A stretch of 47,075 bases of DNA from Erysipelotrichaceae bacterium. GTDB lineage: Bacteria; Bacillota_I; Bacilli_A; Erysipelotrichales; Erysipelotrichaceae. The position numbers and the translations under genes are program-made. Position 1 is the stretch's first letter, and the number at the start of each line of letters is the position of its first letter. The DNA is taken from NCBI GenBank assembly GCA_017432895.1, contig JAFRIG010000061.1, forward strand, positions 1 through 47,075. Direction: 5' to 3'. A model generated the notes under the pieces. It was not told where the DNA came from. It saw only the letters and a list, made by a program, of their open reading frames with translations, and made no database searches. This document shows positions 1-9,477 of this stretch, piece after piece.

Positions 1-2
1 AT

Positions 3-20
3 CTAGCTCATAAGAGCTAG
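3..20. terminator. 7-bp hairpin at the left edge, possible end of an upstream gene
   Basis: CTAGCTC and GAGCTAG form a perfect 7-bp stem around a 4-base ATAA loop. No long T-run follows on the plus strand, so it could be a terminator remnant or just a dyad. The gene it would serve lies outside the window. Confidence 0.35.
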
Positions 21-117
21 GACAACATCATCCATCATTTTCTGACTTTTTACCAAAAAGCAGTTTTCGTAGTGCACATTTTTCAAAGAACCAAATCAGT
101 CAGATAAAACTAATTAC

Positions 118-194
118 TTGACATGTTACCTAAAGACTTTCTGTCTTTAGTATATCATCTGTTTTTGTCCAAACAGCTTTCCTTCCTGTACAAT
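118..194 (+). promoter_or_regulatory. Promoter region with a 21-bp inverted repeat upstream of the DUF4139 gene
   Basis: A perfect 8-bp inverted repeat (CTAAAGAC, 5-base loop, GTCTTTAG) spans 130-150 and has operator-like dimensions. A TTGACA lies at 118-123, but no -10 box sits at the right distance from it. A more usable pair is TTGTCC at 165-170 and TACAAT at 189-194, 18 bp apart, placing transcription start near 201 and leaving a leader of about 12 nt before the ATG at 213. The dyad would then lie just upstream of the -35 box, where an activator or repressor could bind. The dyad is seen directly; its role is inferred. Confidence 0.4.
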
Positions 195-212
195 TGAATC
201 AGAGGTATGAAC

Positions 213-1700
213 ATGATAATAACACAAGTTAAAGAAGCCGCCATCTATCGTAACGGCGCCTATATCACTCGTTTGGGAAACATCGAACTTAAAAAAGGCA
301 AACAGACGATCGAGATCGATACGTTGTCCGATAAGCTCGATCCTTCAACTCTCACTCTGGCTTTGAACGAAAAAGTCAAAGGCTCCAACATCCGCGTCAA
401 TTTCCGTACGCCCGAGCAGCAAAGCGAACTCAAGAAAGACCTGACCGATTCATTAAATAAAGTAAAGGAACAGATCGCGATCTACAGCGAACAGATCGAG
501 ATCCTAAAAAAGAACACCGATTTCTCCAACAAGGAAAGCATCTCATTAAAAGAGATGGGCGAATACATCGATGCCTTGCCCGAAAAACTCGCTAAGATCA
601 ACGATCATCTTACAAAACTGAAAATAGAGGAAGAGGACTTAAACAAGGAACTGACCAAGCGCAGTAAAAAAGTCCGTTCCTACATCGTTCAGGCCGATCT
701 GGAATGCGAAGAAGACGGCGTCTATCCTCTAAGACTGCGCAGCTATGAATCCAGTGCATCCTGGACACCGTTCTATGAGATCCACACCGGGGAAGAAGAA
801 AAAGCTTCCGTCCGCCTCAGAGCCAAGATCCGCCAGAACTCTTTGGAAGACTGGAAGCAGATCAAAATCAAACTTTATACCGGTGATCCCAGCATTTCCG
901 CCGATATCCCCCTACTGGATCCCCGTCATCTGAGTTTCTATCAGCCATCACCGATATTCGGCGGCGCCAGAGCAGCCAAGATGTCCGCACCGGCCAATGG
1001 CATGATGATGATGGAAGAGACGATGGCCATGGATGTGGCGGAAGCGGAAGAAGAACTGATCGAAGTCCGCTACGATGAAGCCAGTGCCAGCCGCAGCGAT
1101 ACGATGATGGAGTACGAACTTAACGGCACTTATGATCTCGACAATGTCAACGAGATCACCCTTGATCTGACAAGTCATGATGTAGATTGCCGCTACCATA
1201 TCATCGCCGTCCCGAAAGCCGACAACTTCGGCTATCTGGCTGCGGAAGTCAAAACTCAAGACATCCAGGAAGTACTCAACTCTCCTGCCAATATCTTCCA
1301 CAAAGAGACTTTCCTAGGAAACTTCTTCCTCTCTCCCGACCAGAACAAGGATACCTATGACATCTCCTTAGGCCGCGATGAAAGCATTCGTTTAAAGAGA
1401 CAACAGACCCGCAAATACCGCTCCAATGTCCTGCTTAAAGGCCAGACCAAGGAGGAACAGGCCTATGAGCTGGAGATCTCTTCTTTGAAAGACAAGAGCT
1501 GTTCCATAACATTGATCGATCAGATCCCGGTCTCCGATGACAAGACGATAATCGTCGACATCGATGAGATCAGTAACGCCAAACTCGATGAAAAGACCGG
1601 GGAACTCAAATGGGAATTCGATCTGCAGCCCAATGAAAAAAGGACCTTCAAGATCGCCTATACGATCTCCTGGCCCAAAGACAAAACGCTTTATATCTGA
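213..1700 (+). CDS. DUF4139 (mucoidy inhibitor MuiA-like) domain protein
   Basis: 495 residues. The N-terminus (ITQVKEAAIYRNGAYITR) matches the DUF4140 segment of MuiA-like proteins. A charged coiled-coil stretch follows at about 70-155, then the beta-rich DUF4139 domain to the C-terminus, recognisable from SYESSASWTPFYEI and a closing LQPNEKRTFKIAY. A Met-rich insertion (MMMMEETMAMD) interrupts it near residue 270. There is no signal peptide or membrane segment, so it is probably cytoplasmic. The family has no established biochemical activity; the name comes from an effect on mucoidy in other bacteria. I chose the ATG at 213 because AGAGG at 201-205 sits 7 nt before it, whereas the ATG at 207 is only 1 nt away. 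Single-gene unit, convergent with the aldo/keto reductase. Confidence 0.85.
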   Translation: MIITQVKEAAIYRNGAYITRLGNIELKKGKQTIEIDTLSDKLDPSTLTLALNEKVKGSNIRVNFRTPEQQSELKKDLTDSLNKVKEQIAIYSEQIEILKKNTDFSNKESISLKEMGEYIDALPEKLAKINDHLTKLKIEEEDLNKELTKRSKKVRSYIVQADLECEEDGVYPLRLRSYESSASWTPFYEIHTGEEEKASVRLRAKIRQNSLEDWKQIKIKLYTGDPSISADIPLLDPRHLSFYQPSPIFGGARAAKMSAPANGMMMMEETMAMDVAEAEEELIEVRYDEASASRSDTMMEYELNGTYDLDNVNEITLDLTSHDVDCRYHIIAVPKADNFGYLAAEVKTQDIQEVLNSPANIFHKETFLGNFFLSPDQNKDTYDISLGRDESIRLKRQQTRKYRSNVLLKGQTKEEQAYELEISSLKDKSCSITLIDQIPVSDDKTIIVDIDEISNAKLDEKTGELKWEFDLQPNEKRTFKIAYTISWPKDKTLYI

Positions 1701-1701
1701 T

Positions 1702-1725
1702 AAAGGAAGGCGATCGCCTTCCTTT
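1702..1725. terminator. Bidirectional terminator, perfect 24-bp palindrome
   Basis: Twelve bases pair perfectly with the next twelve (AAAGGAAGGCGA / TCGCCTTCCTTT). It lies between two convergent genes, directly after one stop codon and 2 nt from the other. As RNA it forms a long stem with an A-tract on one side and a T-tract on the other, fitting termination in both directions. Confidence 0.65.
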
Positions 1726-1727
1726 CC

Positions 1728-2843
1728 TTATTCTTCGTATAACGGAACAAATTCCTCTAAAAAATCCCGGATCTGAATGTGTTGCGGGCAATTGCCTTCA
1801 CACAGTCCGCAATGCAGACAATCCGAAGCCTTGCCATGATCTAAAGCATAACGCTCATAGTACATCCTGGACTTTTTACCGGTGGAGGCATACAAATTAA
1901 GCAAGCCGAAGTAGCTGGGGATGTTGATGTTCATCGGACAGACTTCCATGCAATAGCGGCAACTCGTACAAGGTACCTTGATCGAACCATTGAGGATATC
2001 GGTGATCTTGGAAACCAGCTTTCTTTCTTTTTCACTCAAAGGTTTAAAATCCATCATATAGGAAGTATTATCATCCATCTGTTCCAAAGCCGACATGCCG
2101 CTTAAGACCACCATGACATTCTCCAGAGAAGCCACATAGCGGATCGCCAGCGAAGCAGGCGAGACCTTTTCATCCTGATAGAAATCATTGAACAGCTTCA
2201 TAGCTTCTTCCGGCAGTCTGGCCAAAGTACCGCCCTTGACCGGTTCCATGACCACTACCTTTTTGCCGTGTCTGACAGCCGTCTCATAACATTTGCCGGA
2301 TTGGGTCACTGCCGAATCCCAGTCGAAGTAGTTGATCTGCAGCTGTACGAAATCAAAAATCGGATGTTCGCTCAGGATCTTATCCAAAGTATCCGCATCA
2401 TCATGGAAAGAGAAACCGATCTTTTTAGCCAGGCCCTTTTCCTTGAGCCCTGCCATGAATTCAAAACCACCGAACTTCTCCGTATTGGGATACTGATCGC
2501 GACCCATGTTATGCAAGAGGTAGTAATCGAAGTATTCCACCCCACACTTTTGTAACTGTTCGTTGAAGATCTTCTCGTAATCCTCCGGGCCCTTCACATG
2601 GTGGACCGGCATCTTATCGGCGATCGTATAGACATCGCGTGGAAATCTTTCGGCTACCGCCGGCTTAAAGAAATTCTCCGATTGTCCTTTGTGATACATA
2701 TAAGCCGTATCGAAATAAGTGAAGCCTCTTTCGATAAACATATCCGCCATCTGCTTGTACTGCTCCAGATCGATGCTGGCGGGATCTTCCGCATTTAACA
2801 AAGGCAGTCTCATTGTCCCGAAACCCAGTTTCTTATTTGTCAT
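1728..2843 (-). CDS. Aldo/keto reductase with C-terminal 4Fe-4S ferredoxin domain
   Basis: 371 residues. The AKR barrel opens with LGFGTMRLP. It shows the catalytic pattern of Asp and Tyr in YFDTAYMYH, Lys in ADKMP and His in LLHNMG. The last third carries two cysteine clusters, CTSCRYCMEVCP and CLHCGLCEGNCP, typical of the Fe-S aldo/keto reductases common in anaerobes. The family is thought to reduce carbonyls with NAD(P)H or to shuttle electrons; the substrate is unknown. No signal peptide. The start at 2843 follows GGAAAGGAG; an upstream ATG at 2885 would add 14 residues but has no ribosome site. Confidence 0.9.
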   Translation of the reverse strand: MTNKKLGFGTMRLPLLNAEDPASIDLEQYKQMADMFIERGFTYFDTAYMYHKGQSENFFKPAVAERFPRDVYTIADKMPVHHVKGPEDYEKIFNEQLQKCGVEYFDYYLLHNMGRDQYPNTEKFGGFEFMAGLKEKGLAKKIGFSFHDDADTLDKILSEHPIFDFVQLQINYFDWDSAVTQSGKCYETAVRHGKKVVVMEPVKGGTLARLPEEAMKLFNDFYQDEKVSPASLAIRYVASLENVMVVLSGMSALEQMDDNTSYMMDFKPLSEKERKLVSKITDILNGSIKVPCTSCRYCMEVCPMNINIPSYFGLLNLYASTGKKSRMYYERYALDHGKASDCLHCGLCEGNCPQHIQIRDFLEEFVPLYEE

Positions 2844-2975
2844 ATCGCTCCTTTCCAAGATGAAATATCTTTTTTGTATTCCCATTATCGCATTTTCTTC
2901 AGCTTAAAATCTAATTCAAAATGAATGTACCGACAGTAAAATCAATAATATAATTAAGTGAAGGAGGCAATAAAC

Positions 2976-3581
2976 ATGGGTGTTTTTTCTAAGATCCATC
3001 GTTACCGGGAAAAAGGCGAATCCGCCAACGTCAACAACGTTGAACTCTTCGGCCAGCCGGTCCGCTCTTTATTTACCAGCACAGCTGTTTTTTCACTTCA
3101 TCATAAGATAGAGATCACTGATGAACATGACAATATCGCCTACTACAGCGAAACGAAGTTCCCTTCGCTGCACGATAAGACCACGGTCACCAATGCCAAC
3201 GGGAATCTGGTCGCCAACATCGAAAGAAAATTCCTTTCCCTGCACCAGAGACACTTCATCTCCATGGCTGACGGGACCGATTTTGAAATGTCCACGGAAC
3301 TGTTTCATCTGATCGACGATATCACCAATATCGAAGGCCTGGGCTGGCAATTGAGAGGCAACATCCTGGCTTTGAACTTCGAACTCTACGATGAAAACGA
3401 CGACATCGTTGCCGTCATTTCACAAAAGATGCTGTCAATACACGACAAGTACTGTATCGACATCTATCAGATCGAAGAAGAACCGATCGTCATCGCCATC
3501 CTGGTCACGCTGCAGCACATCATCAGAGACAGAGAAGCAGCCGCTTCCGCCTCGCATTCAGCTTCATCTTCCTCGAACTGA
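2976..3581 (+). CDS. LURP-one-related / scramblase-like beta-barrel protein
   Basis: 201 residues. A LURP-one-related (tubby/scramblase-fold) pattern: short beta strands with repeated motifs such as FSLHHKIEITDEHDN, FLSLHQRHFI and MLSIHDKYCIDI. The characteristic repeat is a hydrophobic stretch followed by D-x-x-x-x-I/V and then AxIxxK. The tail is Ser/Ala-rich and low complexity. Members (YxjI-like) are cytoplasmic and of unknown biochemical role; lipid or membrane association has been proposed for the fold. ATG at 2976 follows AAGGAGG at 2961-2967. An in-frame GTG at 2958 lies upstream of that site and is unlikely. Monocistronic, with its own terminator. Confidence 0.8.
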   Translation: MGVFSKIHRYREKGESANVNNVELFGQPVRSLFTSTAVFSLHHKIEITDEHDNIAYYSETKFPSLHDKTTVTNANGNLVANIERKFLSLHQRHFISMADGTDFEMSTELFHLIDDITNIEGLGWQLRGNILALNFELYDENDDIVAVISQKMLSIHDKYCIDIYQIEEEPIVIAILVTLQHIIRDREAAASASHSASSSSN

Positions 3582-3611
3582 TGTATCAGCTATCGATCAT
3601 TTAGTGTGTTA

Positions 3612-3646
3612 AAAGCCTTCGCGTTTTGCGAAGGCTTTCATTTTTT
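3612..3646 (+). terminator. Rho-independent terminator after the LURP-one-related gene
   Basis: An 11-bp perfect stem (AAAGCCTTCGC / GCGAAGGCTTT) with a 5-base loop is followed by CA and six Ts. It may also act on the convergent phosphohexomutase gene, whose stop is at 3663. Confidence 0.9.
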
Positions 3647-3662
3647 GTCTTTTCTGTTTTAT

Positions 3663-5354
3663 CTATTCGACGGCATTGACCATCGCCATAACGTCTTCTC
3701 TGATCGCTTTGTTTACTTCCAGAGCTTTTTCCCGGGAATCCTGAACGGTGTAGAAGTAGAACTTGATCTTCGGTTCCGTTCCGGAAGGTCTCACAGCAAA
3801 CCATGAACCATCTTCTAAGAAGAATCTCAAGACATTGGAAGCCGGGATGTCTTCATAGCCATTGATGTAGTCGATGACCTTTTCGACTTTGATACCCGCT
3901 ACTTCTGTCGGCAGATTTTCTCTGACATAGGACATCATCCTTCTGATGCGTCTGGCTCCGGCCAGTCCTTCCAGGATCAGGTTGGGCTCATCTTCCGCAA
4001 AGTAACCGTACTTCTCATAGAGTTCCTGCAAAACATTGAACAAAGTCTTACCCTGTTTGCGATAGTAGGCTGCCGCCTCCGTCACTAACATGCCGGCCGA
4101 AATGCCATCCTTGTCTCTGATGATCGGTGAAGCCGCATAACCAACGGACTCCTCATAACCAAACAGATAGGTGTAGCCGTTTTCCTCTAAGAACGGAATG
4201 CGTCCGCAGATGTTCTTGAAACCGGTCAGGGATTCAAACATCTTCACCCCATAGGCCTCGGCGATCCTGGTCGACATCGTCGAAGTGACGATCGACTTGA
4301 CCATAGCACCTTTTTCCGGCAAAGTGCCCGCATCCTTTCTGCCTTCCAGGATGTAGTTGACTAGAAGATAGCCGGTCTGGTTGCCGTTAAGTGGCACATA
4401 TTCACCCTCATCGTTTCTTAACTCGATCGCAAACCGGTCCGCATCGGGGTCGGTCGCCATCAAAAGTTCAGCTCCGACTTTCTTGCCCAGTTCTTCGGCC
4501 AGTTTGAAAGCCTTGGGATCTTCCGGGTTGGGATAGCCGACGGTCGTGAAGTCGGGATCGGGATCCTTCTGTTCCTCGACGAAGTGCCAGTTGCGGAAGC
4601 CTCTTTCATTCATCATCGCTTCAAAAGGCATCGTACCGCAGCCGTTTAAAGGCGAATAGACCATCGGGATATCCAGATCCAGTTCATCGCCATCGTGGAT
4701 GGCCAGTGATTTGACATGATCGATGTATTCTCTGTCGTAACTTTCATCCAGGATCTCGATATAGCCCTTGGCCAGTTCCTCATCAAAGTTGACGCTCGGT
4801 ACTTCAAACGGGGAGAGCTTTTCGATCTCTTCCAGCATGCCATCGGCCACGGTGCTTGACACCTGGCAACCATCTTCCCAATAAGCCTTATAGCCGTTGT
4901 AGTCTTTGGGGTTGTGGGAAGCGGTGATGTTGATACCGGCCTTGCAGCCAAGCCTCGTGACCATGAAAGCCAGTTCCGGCGTAGCTCTGAGATCTTTAAA
5001 GATATAAGTTTTGATCTGATTATGAGCCAGGATAGCCGCGGTATGCAGACAGAATTCCCTGGACATGTGGCGGCAGTCATGGGCGATGACTACACCCTTG
5101 TCCATGGCCTCTTGACCATAGCTTTTGATGTAGTTGGCAATGCCCTGCGTTGCCCTGCCGACCATGAGATAGTTCATGGCATTGGTGCCGGCCGTGACCT
5201 TGCCTCTTAAACCTGCCGTACCGAAGGTGATGTTCTGATGGAACTTCTCTTCGATCATGGCAACATCGTCTTTCATATCGAGCAGCTGCTGATAAAGCGG
5301 ATCATCTTCCTTAAGGTTTGTCAGCCATTCCTCAAATCTTTCTTGAGCATTCAT
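3663..5354 (-). CDS. pgcA: Alpha-D-phosphohexomutase (phosphoglucomutase/phosphomannomutase)
   Basis: 563 residues, the usual length for the Firmicute PgcA/Pgm2-type enzyme interconverting hexose 1- and 6-phosphates. The active-site phosphoserine loop TASHNPKDYNG is at about 144-154. The metal loop DPDADR is at about 302-307. The sugar-binding loop GYEESVGY and the C-terminal phosphate-binding RPSGTEPK are present, so all four functional loops are intact. Cytoplasmic; it supplies glucose 1-phosphate for glycolipid, cell-wall or glycogen synthesis. I prefer the ATG at 5354, which has GAGGAA about 8 nt upstream; a GTG at 5375 is possible. A TATAAT on the minus strand at 5385-5380 could give it its own promoter just past the upstream ABC permease. 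The symbol rests on family resemblance. Confidence 0.92.
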   Translation of the reverse strand: MNAQERFEEWLTNLKEDDPLYQQLLDMKDDVAMIEEKFHQNITFGTAGLRGKVTAGTNAMNYLMVGRATQGIANYIKSYGQEAMDKGVVIAHDCRHMSREFCLHTAAILAHNQIKTYIFKDLRATPELAFMVTRLGCKAGINITASHNPKDYNGYKAYWEDGCQVSSTVADGMLEEIEKLSPFEVPSVNFDEELAKGYIEILDESYDREYIDHVKSLAIHDGDELDLDIPMVYSPLNGCGTMPFEAMMNERGFRNWHFVEEQKDPDPDFTTVGYPNPEDPKAFKLAEELGKKVGAELLMATDPDADRFAIELRNDEGEYVPLNGNQTGYLLVNYILEGRKDAGTLPEKGAMVKSIVTSTMSTRIAEAYGVKMFESLTGFKNICGRIPFLEENGYTYLFGYEESVGYAASPIIRDKDGISAGMLVTEAAAYYRKQGKTLFNVLQELYEKYGYFAEDEPNLILEGLAGARRIRRMMSYVRENLPTEVAGIKVEKVIDYINGYEDIPASNVLRFFLEDGSWFAVRPSGTEPKIKFYFYTVQDSREKALEVNKAIREDVMAMVNAVE

Positions 5355-5390
5355 TATAAATTCCTCATCTTTCACTTTTATTATAGCTGT

Positions 5391-8300
5391 TTATTCAACT
5401 GATTTTAAGGACTCTACCATCGCGATCTCATTGAGATGCCTACGCATGAACAGCGACACCAGCAAAGTGAAACCTAAAGTGATGATAAAGGCGAACATAA
5501 AACTCAGTGGCTTGATATTCATACCGAACATCATCATATCCATATTGATGACATTCATGATGAAGTGGTGTTCCACGACCCCCAAAGGAAAGCCCAGGAT
5601 ACCACCGATGATACTTAACAATACTACTTCCTTGAAGATGTAGCTGTTGACCTCCTGGTCGTGGAAACCTAAGACCTTCAAAGTAGCGATCTCCCTGATC
5701 CTTTCAGCGATATTTACCTGGATCAGGTTGATCAAAACGACTAAAGCCAGTGAGCCTGCCGCCAGGATGATGACCAGGATGATGAAATTCAAAGCCTTGA
5801 TCATCGTCTCGAATTGGGCAATCAGACCGCTGAAATCGATAGTCGAATTGTAGTCCTCCAGTTTAGCCGTATCCTTCTTCAAAGAATCCGGATCGTCACT
5901 GCTGACGGCGATCGAGTTGGCATGGACGTTTTCCGAGAAAGTTCCCTCATAGTAGGCCTGCGATATGAACATGTAGTGCTGGAAATAGAACTCACAGATC
6001 CGGGCGACCTTGACTTCTCTTTTCAAACCGTTTTGCGATTCAACGGTGATGTAGTCGCCTTCCTTGATCTTGTGATTCTTCGCAAACTTCTCGGAAATGA
6101 TGACCCCGCTATTATCCAGTTCGATCGGTGTTTTGCGATCCGTCTTTCTTAAATTCAGAACCTGCTTGGACTCTCTCGCATCGAAGACTTCGACGATCAT
6201 CGTCCCTTCATCGCCCCCATCCAGATAGGCCTTGGTCGTATAGGTCATGAAAGGGACTACCTCACGGTTGTTGAGATCGTCTTTCAATATCTTCACGTTT
6301 TCTTCCAGATGGTGATCATTCTCCAGATCGATCTGATAGTCATAGGCAAAGATCTGCCCGAACTGGATCGAAACGATATCCGAGATCGAATCTTTGATAC
6401 CAAAGCCCACCACCAGTAAAGCCGTACAGCCGGCTACGCCGATGACCGTCATCAGAAAACGCGACTTATAGCGGAAGATGTTGCGGGCTGTGATCTTGGA
6501 CGTAAACGGCAATCTTCGCCAGATGAAATCGATCTTTTCCAGCAACACCCGCTTGGAAGACTTGGGTGCCTTTGGCCTCAGTAACATGGAAGGCATCTCC
6601 TTCAAGGTGGACTTGACTACCCTGTAGGTCACCGCACTCATCAGTAATGAGAAAGCCAATACGCATATCACTACATAAATTAACGGAAAATAGAATTTCA
6701 TCGCCGGCAGATCATACATCAGCCGCCAGGTATTGTAGATGACGGTCGGGAAGATGAGCTGTCCCCCGACGATGCCTAGAGCCGAACCACCAAGTGAAGC
6801 CAGCAAGGCATAAAGGACATACTTGCCGATGATCTGTATCTCCGAAAAACCTAAAGCCAGGAAGATACCGATCTGGGAACGCTGTTCATCCACCAGCCTT
6901 GTCATCGTGGTCATGCAGACTAAAGCCGCCACCAGATAAAACAGGAACGGCATGGCATAGCCGATGGCCGACATCTGAGAGATGGTGTTCTTGTACATAT
7001 AGGAAGAATAATGGGAATCTCTGTCTAAGATCATCCAGGAAGCAGAAGGCAGAGCATCAAGTTCCTCTTGCGCCTTATTCAGATCGTTTTGGGCCTTTTC
7101 GATCTCGTCATTGAAAGTCATCAGACCCTCGTTGTATTCCTTTAAGCCGGCTTCATATTCCCGCTTGCCGGCATCAAGCTGTCTTTGCGCATCGGCCAAA
7201 GCAGCCTGCCCCGCTTCCACCTGCCGGTAGCCCTGTTCCAGTTCGGCCTTGGAAGTCTTGAGCTTGTCTCTTGCTTCATAGAGAGTCCTCAACTGGATAT
7301 AGGTATTTTCCACGGAACCGTTGAACTGGGCATCCAGCGCATCCAGCATCTCCTGTTTGGTATCAGGCTGATCCTCTGTTACATCTTCATAATTCTTTAA
7401 AGTCTCATCGATGACGCTGTTTCTGATCTGCAGACCCTGCTTCTCCACTTCCAGAGCAGCGACGGTTTGTACATAGTCTTCCGCTAAGGGATCCAAGGCA
7501 GCGATCTCTTCATCGATCGCAGCTATCCTTTTAAGGTTTTCTTCCTTTTCTTTTTTGAGCTGCTCGACGATCTGGCCGGTATAGTTGCCGGTGTCGAAGC
7601 TGGCTTCTCTGATCATGATGTAGGAAGTATAGGCAGCCGAGACTTCGGTGTAGAGGGAATCGAAGTCTGTACCTCCCGCTTCTTCCGCCTTTCTGATACC
7701 TTCATTCACCTGGGCTTCCGAGCTCTTCAGGATCTTCTCCGCCGACTCCAGTTCCTGTAAAGACACTTCCAAAGAAGTGCGGTTGGAATCGATGAGACTT
7801 TGGGAAACGATGAGTTCGATGTTGGCATCATCCAGCTTCTGTTTGGCTTCGCTGAGTTCCTGTTCGCCTTTGGCTTTCTCTTCATAGAAAGTCGCCCGGG
7901 CATCATTGAGCTTGGCGAGATTCTCGTCATAGATCTTATCTCTGAGATACGACTCCTGACCATTCCTGGTCGCTTCGATCGAACCGATCTTGGAAGCAAT
8001 GTAGTCATCGTATTCATCCGTAAAAGACATCGTCTCATCGGCACCCTTGAGCGTCAGATAGATGGTCGTGTAGTAATCGAAAATGAAATTGTCGTTGGGT
8101 ATGTAAAGGATCGAATCGAGATCCTGATTCTCGTTGGTCGAAGAGCCCTGGATCTTGGAAGTGTAGGCCGGAGACTTGCAGGTACCAACGATCGTGAAAG
8201 TGTCGTTTTTTAAACGTTCGGAAATATCTTCCTCATTGAGATAGACTCTGACTTTCTGACCGATCAGCCGATCCGAGCTTTCGATGCCTTCACCCAAAAA

Positions 8301-8687
8301 CAGAGCTTCTTTACTGTTTTGCGGCATTCGGCCATTTAATAGCTGGATCTCGTTGACATTCCGATCGAGCTCTTCAAGCCGATAGACGGAGATATAGCCC
8401 GACTGTGATTCGCCATAGGCGTCCACGAAACGGGAACCGAAGACCCGATCGACATCCTCGTTTTTTCTTAAAGCTTCTATATCCTCATCACAGAAACCGT
8501 AGGAGGAATATAACTGGATATCCTGCAGATGCAGATCGTCGTTATAGACGTCCATGCTTTCACGAAGCAAGGTGCCATTGGAAAAAAGTCCCATCATAAA
8601 AGCCGATGAGACCATGACGATCATAAATAAAGACAGGAAACGGTTGAAAGTCTTCCCGATGAGCCTGAAAGTATCCCTGTTGAACAT
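5391..8687 (-). CDS. FtsX/MacB-type ABC transporter permease with long extracellular coiled coil
   Basis: 1098 residues. One N-terminal membrane segment (about 18-38) is followed by an extracellular region. A long Glu/Lys/Ala-rich coiled coil (about 250-560, with LDDANIEL- and KAELEQGYRQVEAGQ-like heptads) comes next. Then there is a first FtsX block of three membrane segments, a second soluble domain, and a final FtsX block ending with VSLFMRRHLNEIAMVESLKSVE. This matches large Firmicute permeases that act with a MacB/LolD-type ATPase in mechanotransmission-style export or lipid/peptide handling. Its ATG overlaps the stop of the ATPase gene (TGATG), so the two are translationally coupled. 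An in-frame extension upstream would run antisense-like through the ATPase gene and has a non-membrane composition, so I rejected it. The substrate cannot be deduced. Confidence 0.88.
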   Translation of the reverse strand: MFNRDTFRLIGKTFNRFLSLFMIVMVSSAFMMGLFSNGTLLRESMDVYNDDLHLQDIQLYSSYGFCDEDIEALRKNEDVDRVFGSRFVDAYGESQSGYISVYRLEELDRNVNEIQLLNGRMPQNSKEALFLGEGIESSDRLIGQKVRVYLNEEDISERLKNDTFTIVGTCKSPAYTSKIQGSSTNENQDLDSILYIPNDNFIFDYYTTIYLTLKGADETMSFTDEYDDYIASKIGSIEATRNGQESYLRDKIYDENLAKLNDARATFYEEKAKGEQELSEAKQKLDDANIELIVSQSLIDSNRTSLEVSLQELESAEKILKSSEAQVNEGIRKAEEAGGTDFDSLYTEVSAAYTSYIMIREASFDTGNYTGQIVEQLKKEKEENLKRIAAIDEEIAALDPLAEDYVQTVAALEVEKQGLQIRNSVIDETLKNYEDVTEDQPDTKQEMLDALDAQFNGSVENTYIQLRTLYEARDKLKTSKAELEQGYRQVEAGQAALADAQRQLDAGKREYEAGLKEYNEGLMTFNDEIEKAQNDLNKAQEELDALPSASWMILDRDSHYSSYMYKNTISQMSAIGYAMPFLFYLVAALVCMTTMTRLVDEQRSQIGIFLALGFSEIQIIGKYVLYALLASLGGSALGIVGGQLIFPTVIYNTWRLMYDLPAMKFYFPLIYVVICVLAFSLLMSAVTYRVVKSTLKEMPSMLLRPKAPKSSKRVLLEKIDFIWRRLPFTSKITARNIFRYKSRFLMTVIGVAGCTALLVVGFGIKDSISDIVSIQFGQIFAYDYQIDLENDHHLEENVKILKDDLNNREVVPFMTYTTKAYLDGGDEGTMIVEVFDARESKQVLNLRKTDRKTPIELDNSGVIISEKFAKNHKIKEGDYITVESQNGLKREVKVARICEFYFQHYMFISQAYYEGTFSENVHANSIAVSSDDPDSLKKDTAKLEDYNSTIDFSGLIAQFETMIKALNFIILVIILAAGSLALVVLINLIQVNIAERIREIATLKVLGFHDQEVNSYIFKEVVLLSIIGGILGFPLGVVEHHFIMNVINMDMMMFGMNIKPLSFMFAFIITLGFTLLVSLFMRRHLNEIAMVESLKSVE

Positions 8688-9385
8688 CAGTATTCGATTT
8701 CCTCGATATCGACCGGTTCGTTCATCCGGATATCCGTCACCTTGCCCGACTTGACCCTGATGATCTTCTGCGCCATCTGCGCTAAAGCCTGGTTGTGGGT
8801 GATCATGACGACCGTGATGCCGTTCTTGTAGCACATGTCCTGCAGAACTTTCAAAACCTGCTTGCCGGTAACATAGTCCAAAGCACCTGTCGGTTCATCA
8901 CATAACAGAAGCTTGGGGTTTTTGGCCACAGCTCTGGCGATCGCAACTCTCTGCTGCTCACCACCGGAAAGCTGGGAAGGGAAGTTGTTCATCCTTTCTT
9001 CCAGACCGACCATCTTAAGGACGAAGACCGGATCCAAAGGATCTCTGCATATCTGCAAGGCCAGTTCGACATTTTCCTTGGCCGTCAGGTTCTGGACCAG
9101 GTTGTAGAACTGAAAGACGAAACCGATATCGTAACGGCGATAATCGCAAAGCTCTTTGCGGTCAGCTCCCGCGATATCCTTGCCATCGATGACGATGGAA
9201 CCGGAAGTAGCCGTATCCATGCCACCCAGGATGTTAAGTATCGTCGTCTTGCCGGCACCGCTTTCGCCTAAAACCACGACAAATTCGCCTTTTTCGATCT
9301 CAAAAGAGACGCCGTCCAGCGCTTTGATCTGCACCTCGCCCATCTGATAGATCTTGGATACATCTTTAAATGAAATGAAACTCAT
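8687..9385 (-). CDS. ABC transporter ATP-binding protein (MacB/LolD type)
   Basis: 232 residues. Walker [10 protein letters not shown], the Q-loop in [10 protein letters not shown], signature [14 protein letters not shown], Walker [13 protein letters not shown] and the H-loop in MITHNQAL are all intact. The sequence pattern is that of the MacB/LolD/FtsE group, which pairs with FtsX-fold permeases, and the downstream gene is one. I chose the ATG at 9385; a TTG two codons upstream is also possible. No clear Shine-Dalgarno site precedes it. Instead an extended -10 box ends 10 nt upstream, so the message may be almost leaderless. First gene of a two-gene operon. Confidence 0.93.
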   Translation of the reverse strand: MSFISFKDVSKIYQMGEVQIKALDGVSFEIEKGEFVVVLGESGAGKTTILNILGGMDTATSGSIVIDGKDIAGADRKELCDYRRYDIGFVFQFYNLVQNLTAKENVELALQICRDPLDPVFVLKMVGLEERMNNFPSQLSGGEQQRVAIARAVAKNPKLLLCDEPTGALDYVTGKQVLKVLQDMCYKNGITVVMITHNQALAQMAQKIIRVKSGKVTDIRMNEPVDIEEIEY

Positions 9386-9395
9386 AGACAATATG

Positions 9396-9404
9396 ATTAT
9401 ATCA
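9396..9404 (-). promoter_or_regulatory. Extended -10 promoter element immediately upstream of the ABC ATPase
   Basis: On the minus strand the sequence reads TGATATAAT, a consensus extended -10. The last base is 10 nt before the ATG at 9385, so transcription starting about 7 nt downstream would leave a leader of only about 4 nt. There is no recognisable -35 box, which extended -10 promoters can do without. Confidence 0.6.
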
Positions 9405-9477
9405 AAATATACCTATGCCGACCCATTTGGCAAATAGATAATGATAAGATAAAGCTGTAAACAAAAGGAGAAATATC

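Noticed and set aside
8688-8834. N-terminal extension of the large ABC permease upstream of 8687
   Set aside because: The extra 49 residues are His/Gly/Asp-rich and lie wholly inside the ATPase gene in another frame, with no start signal; the ATG at 8687 begins a normal membrane protein.
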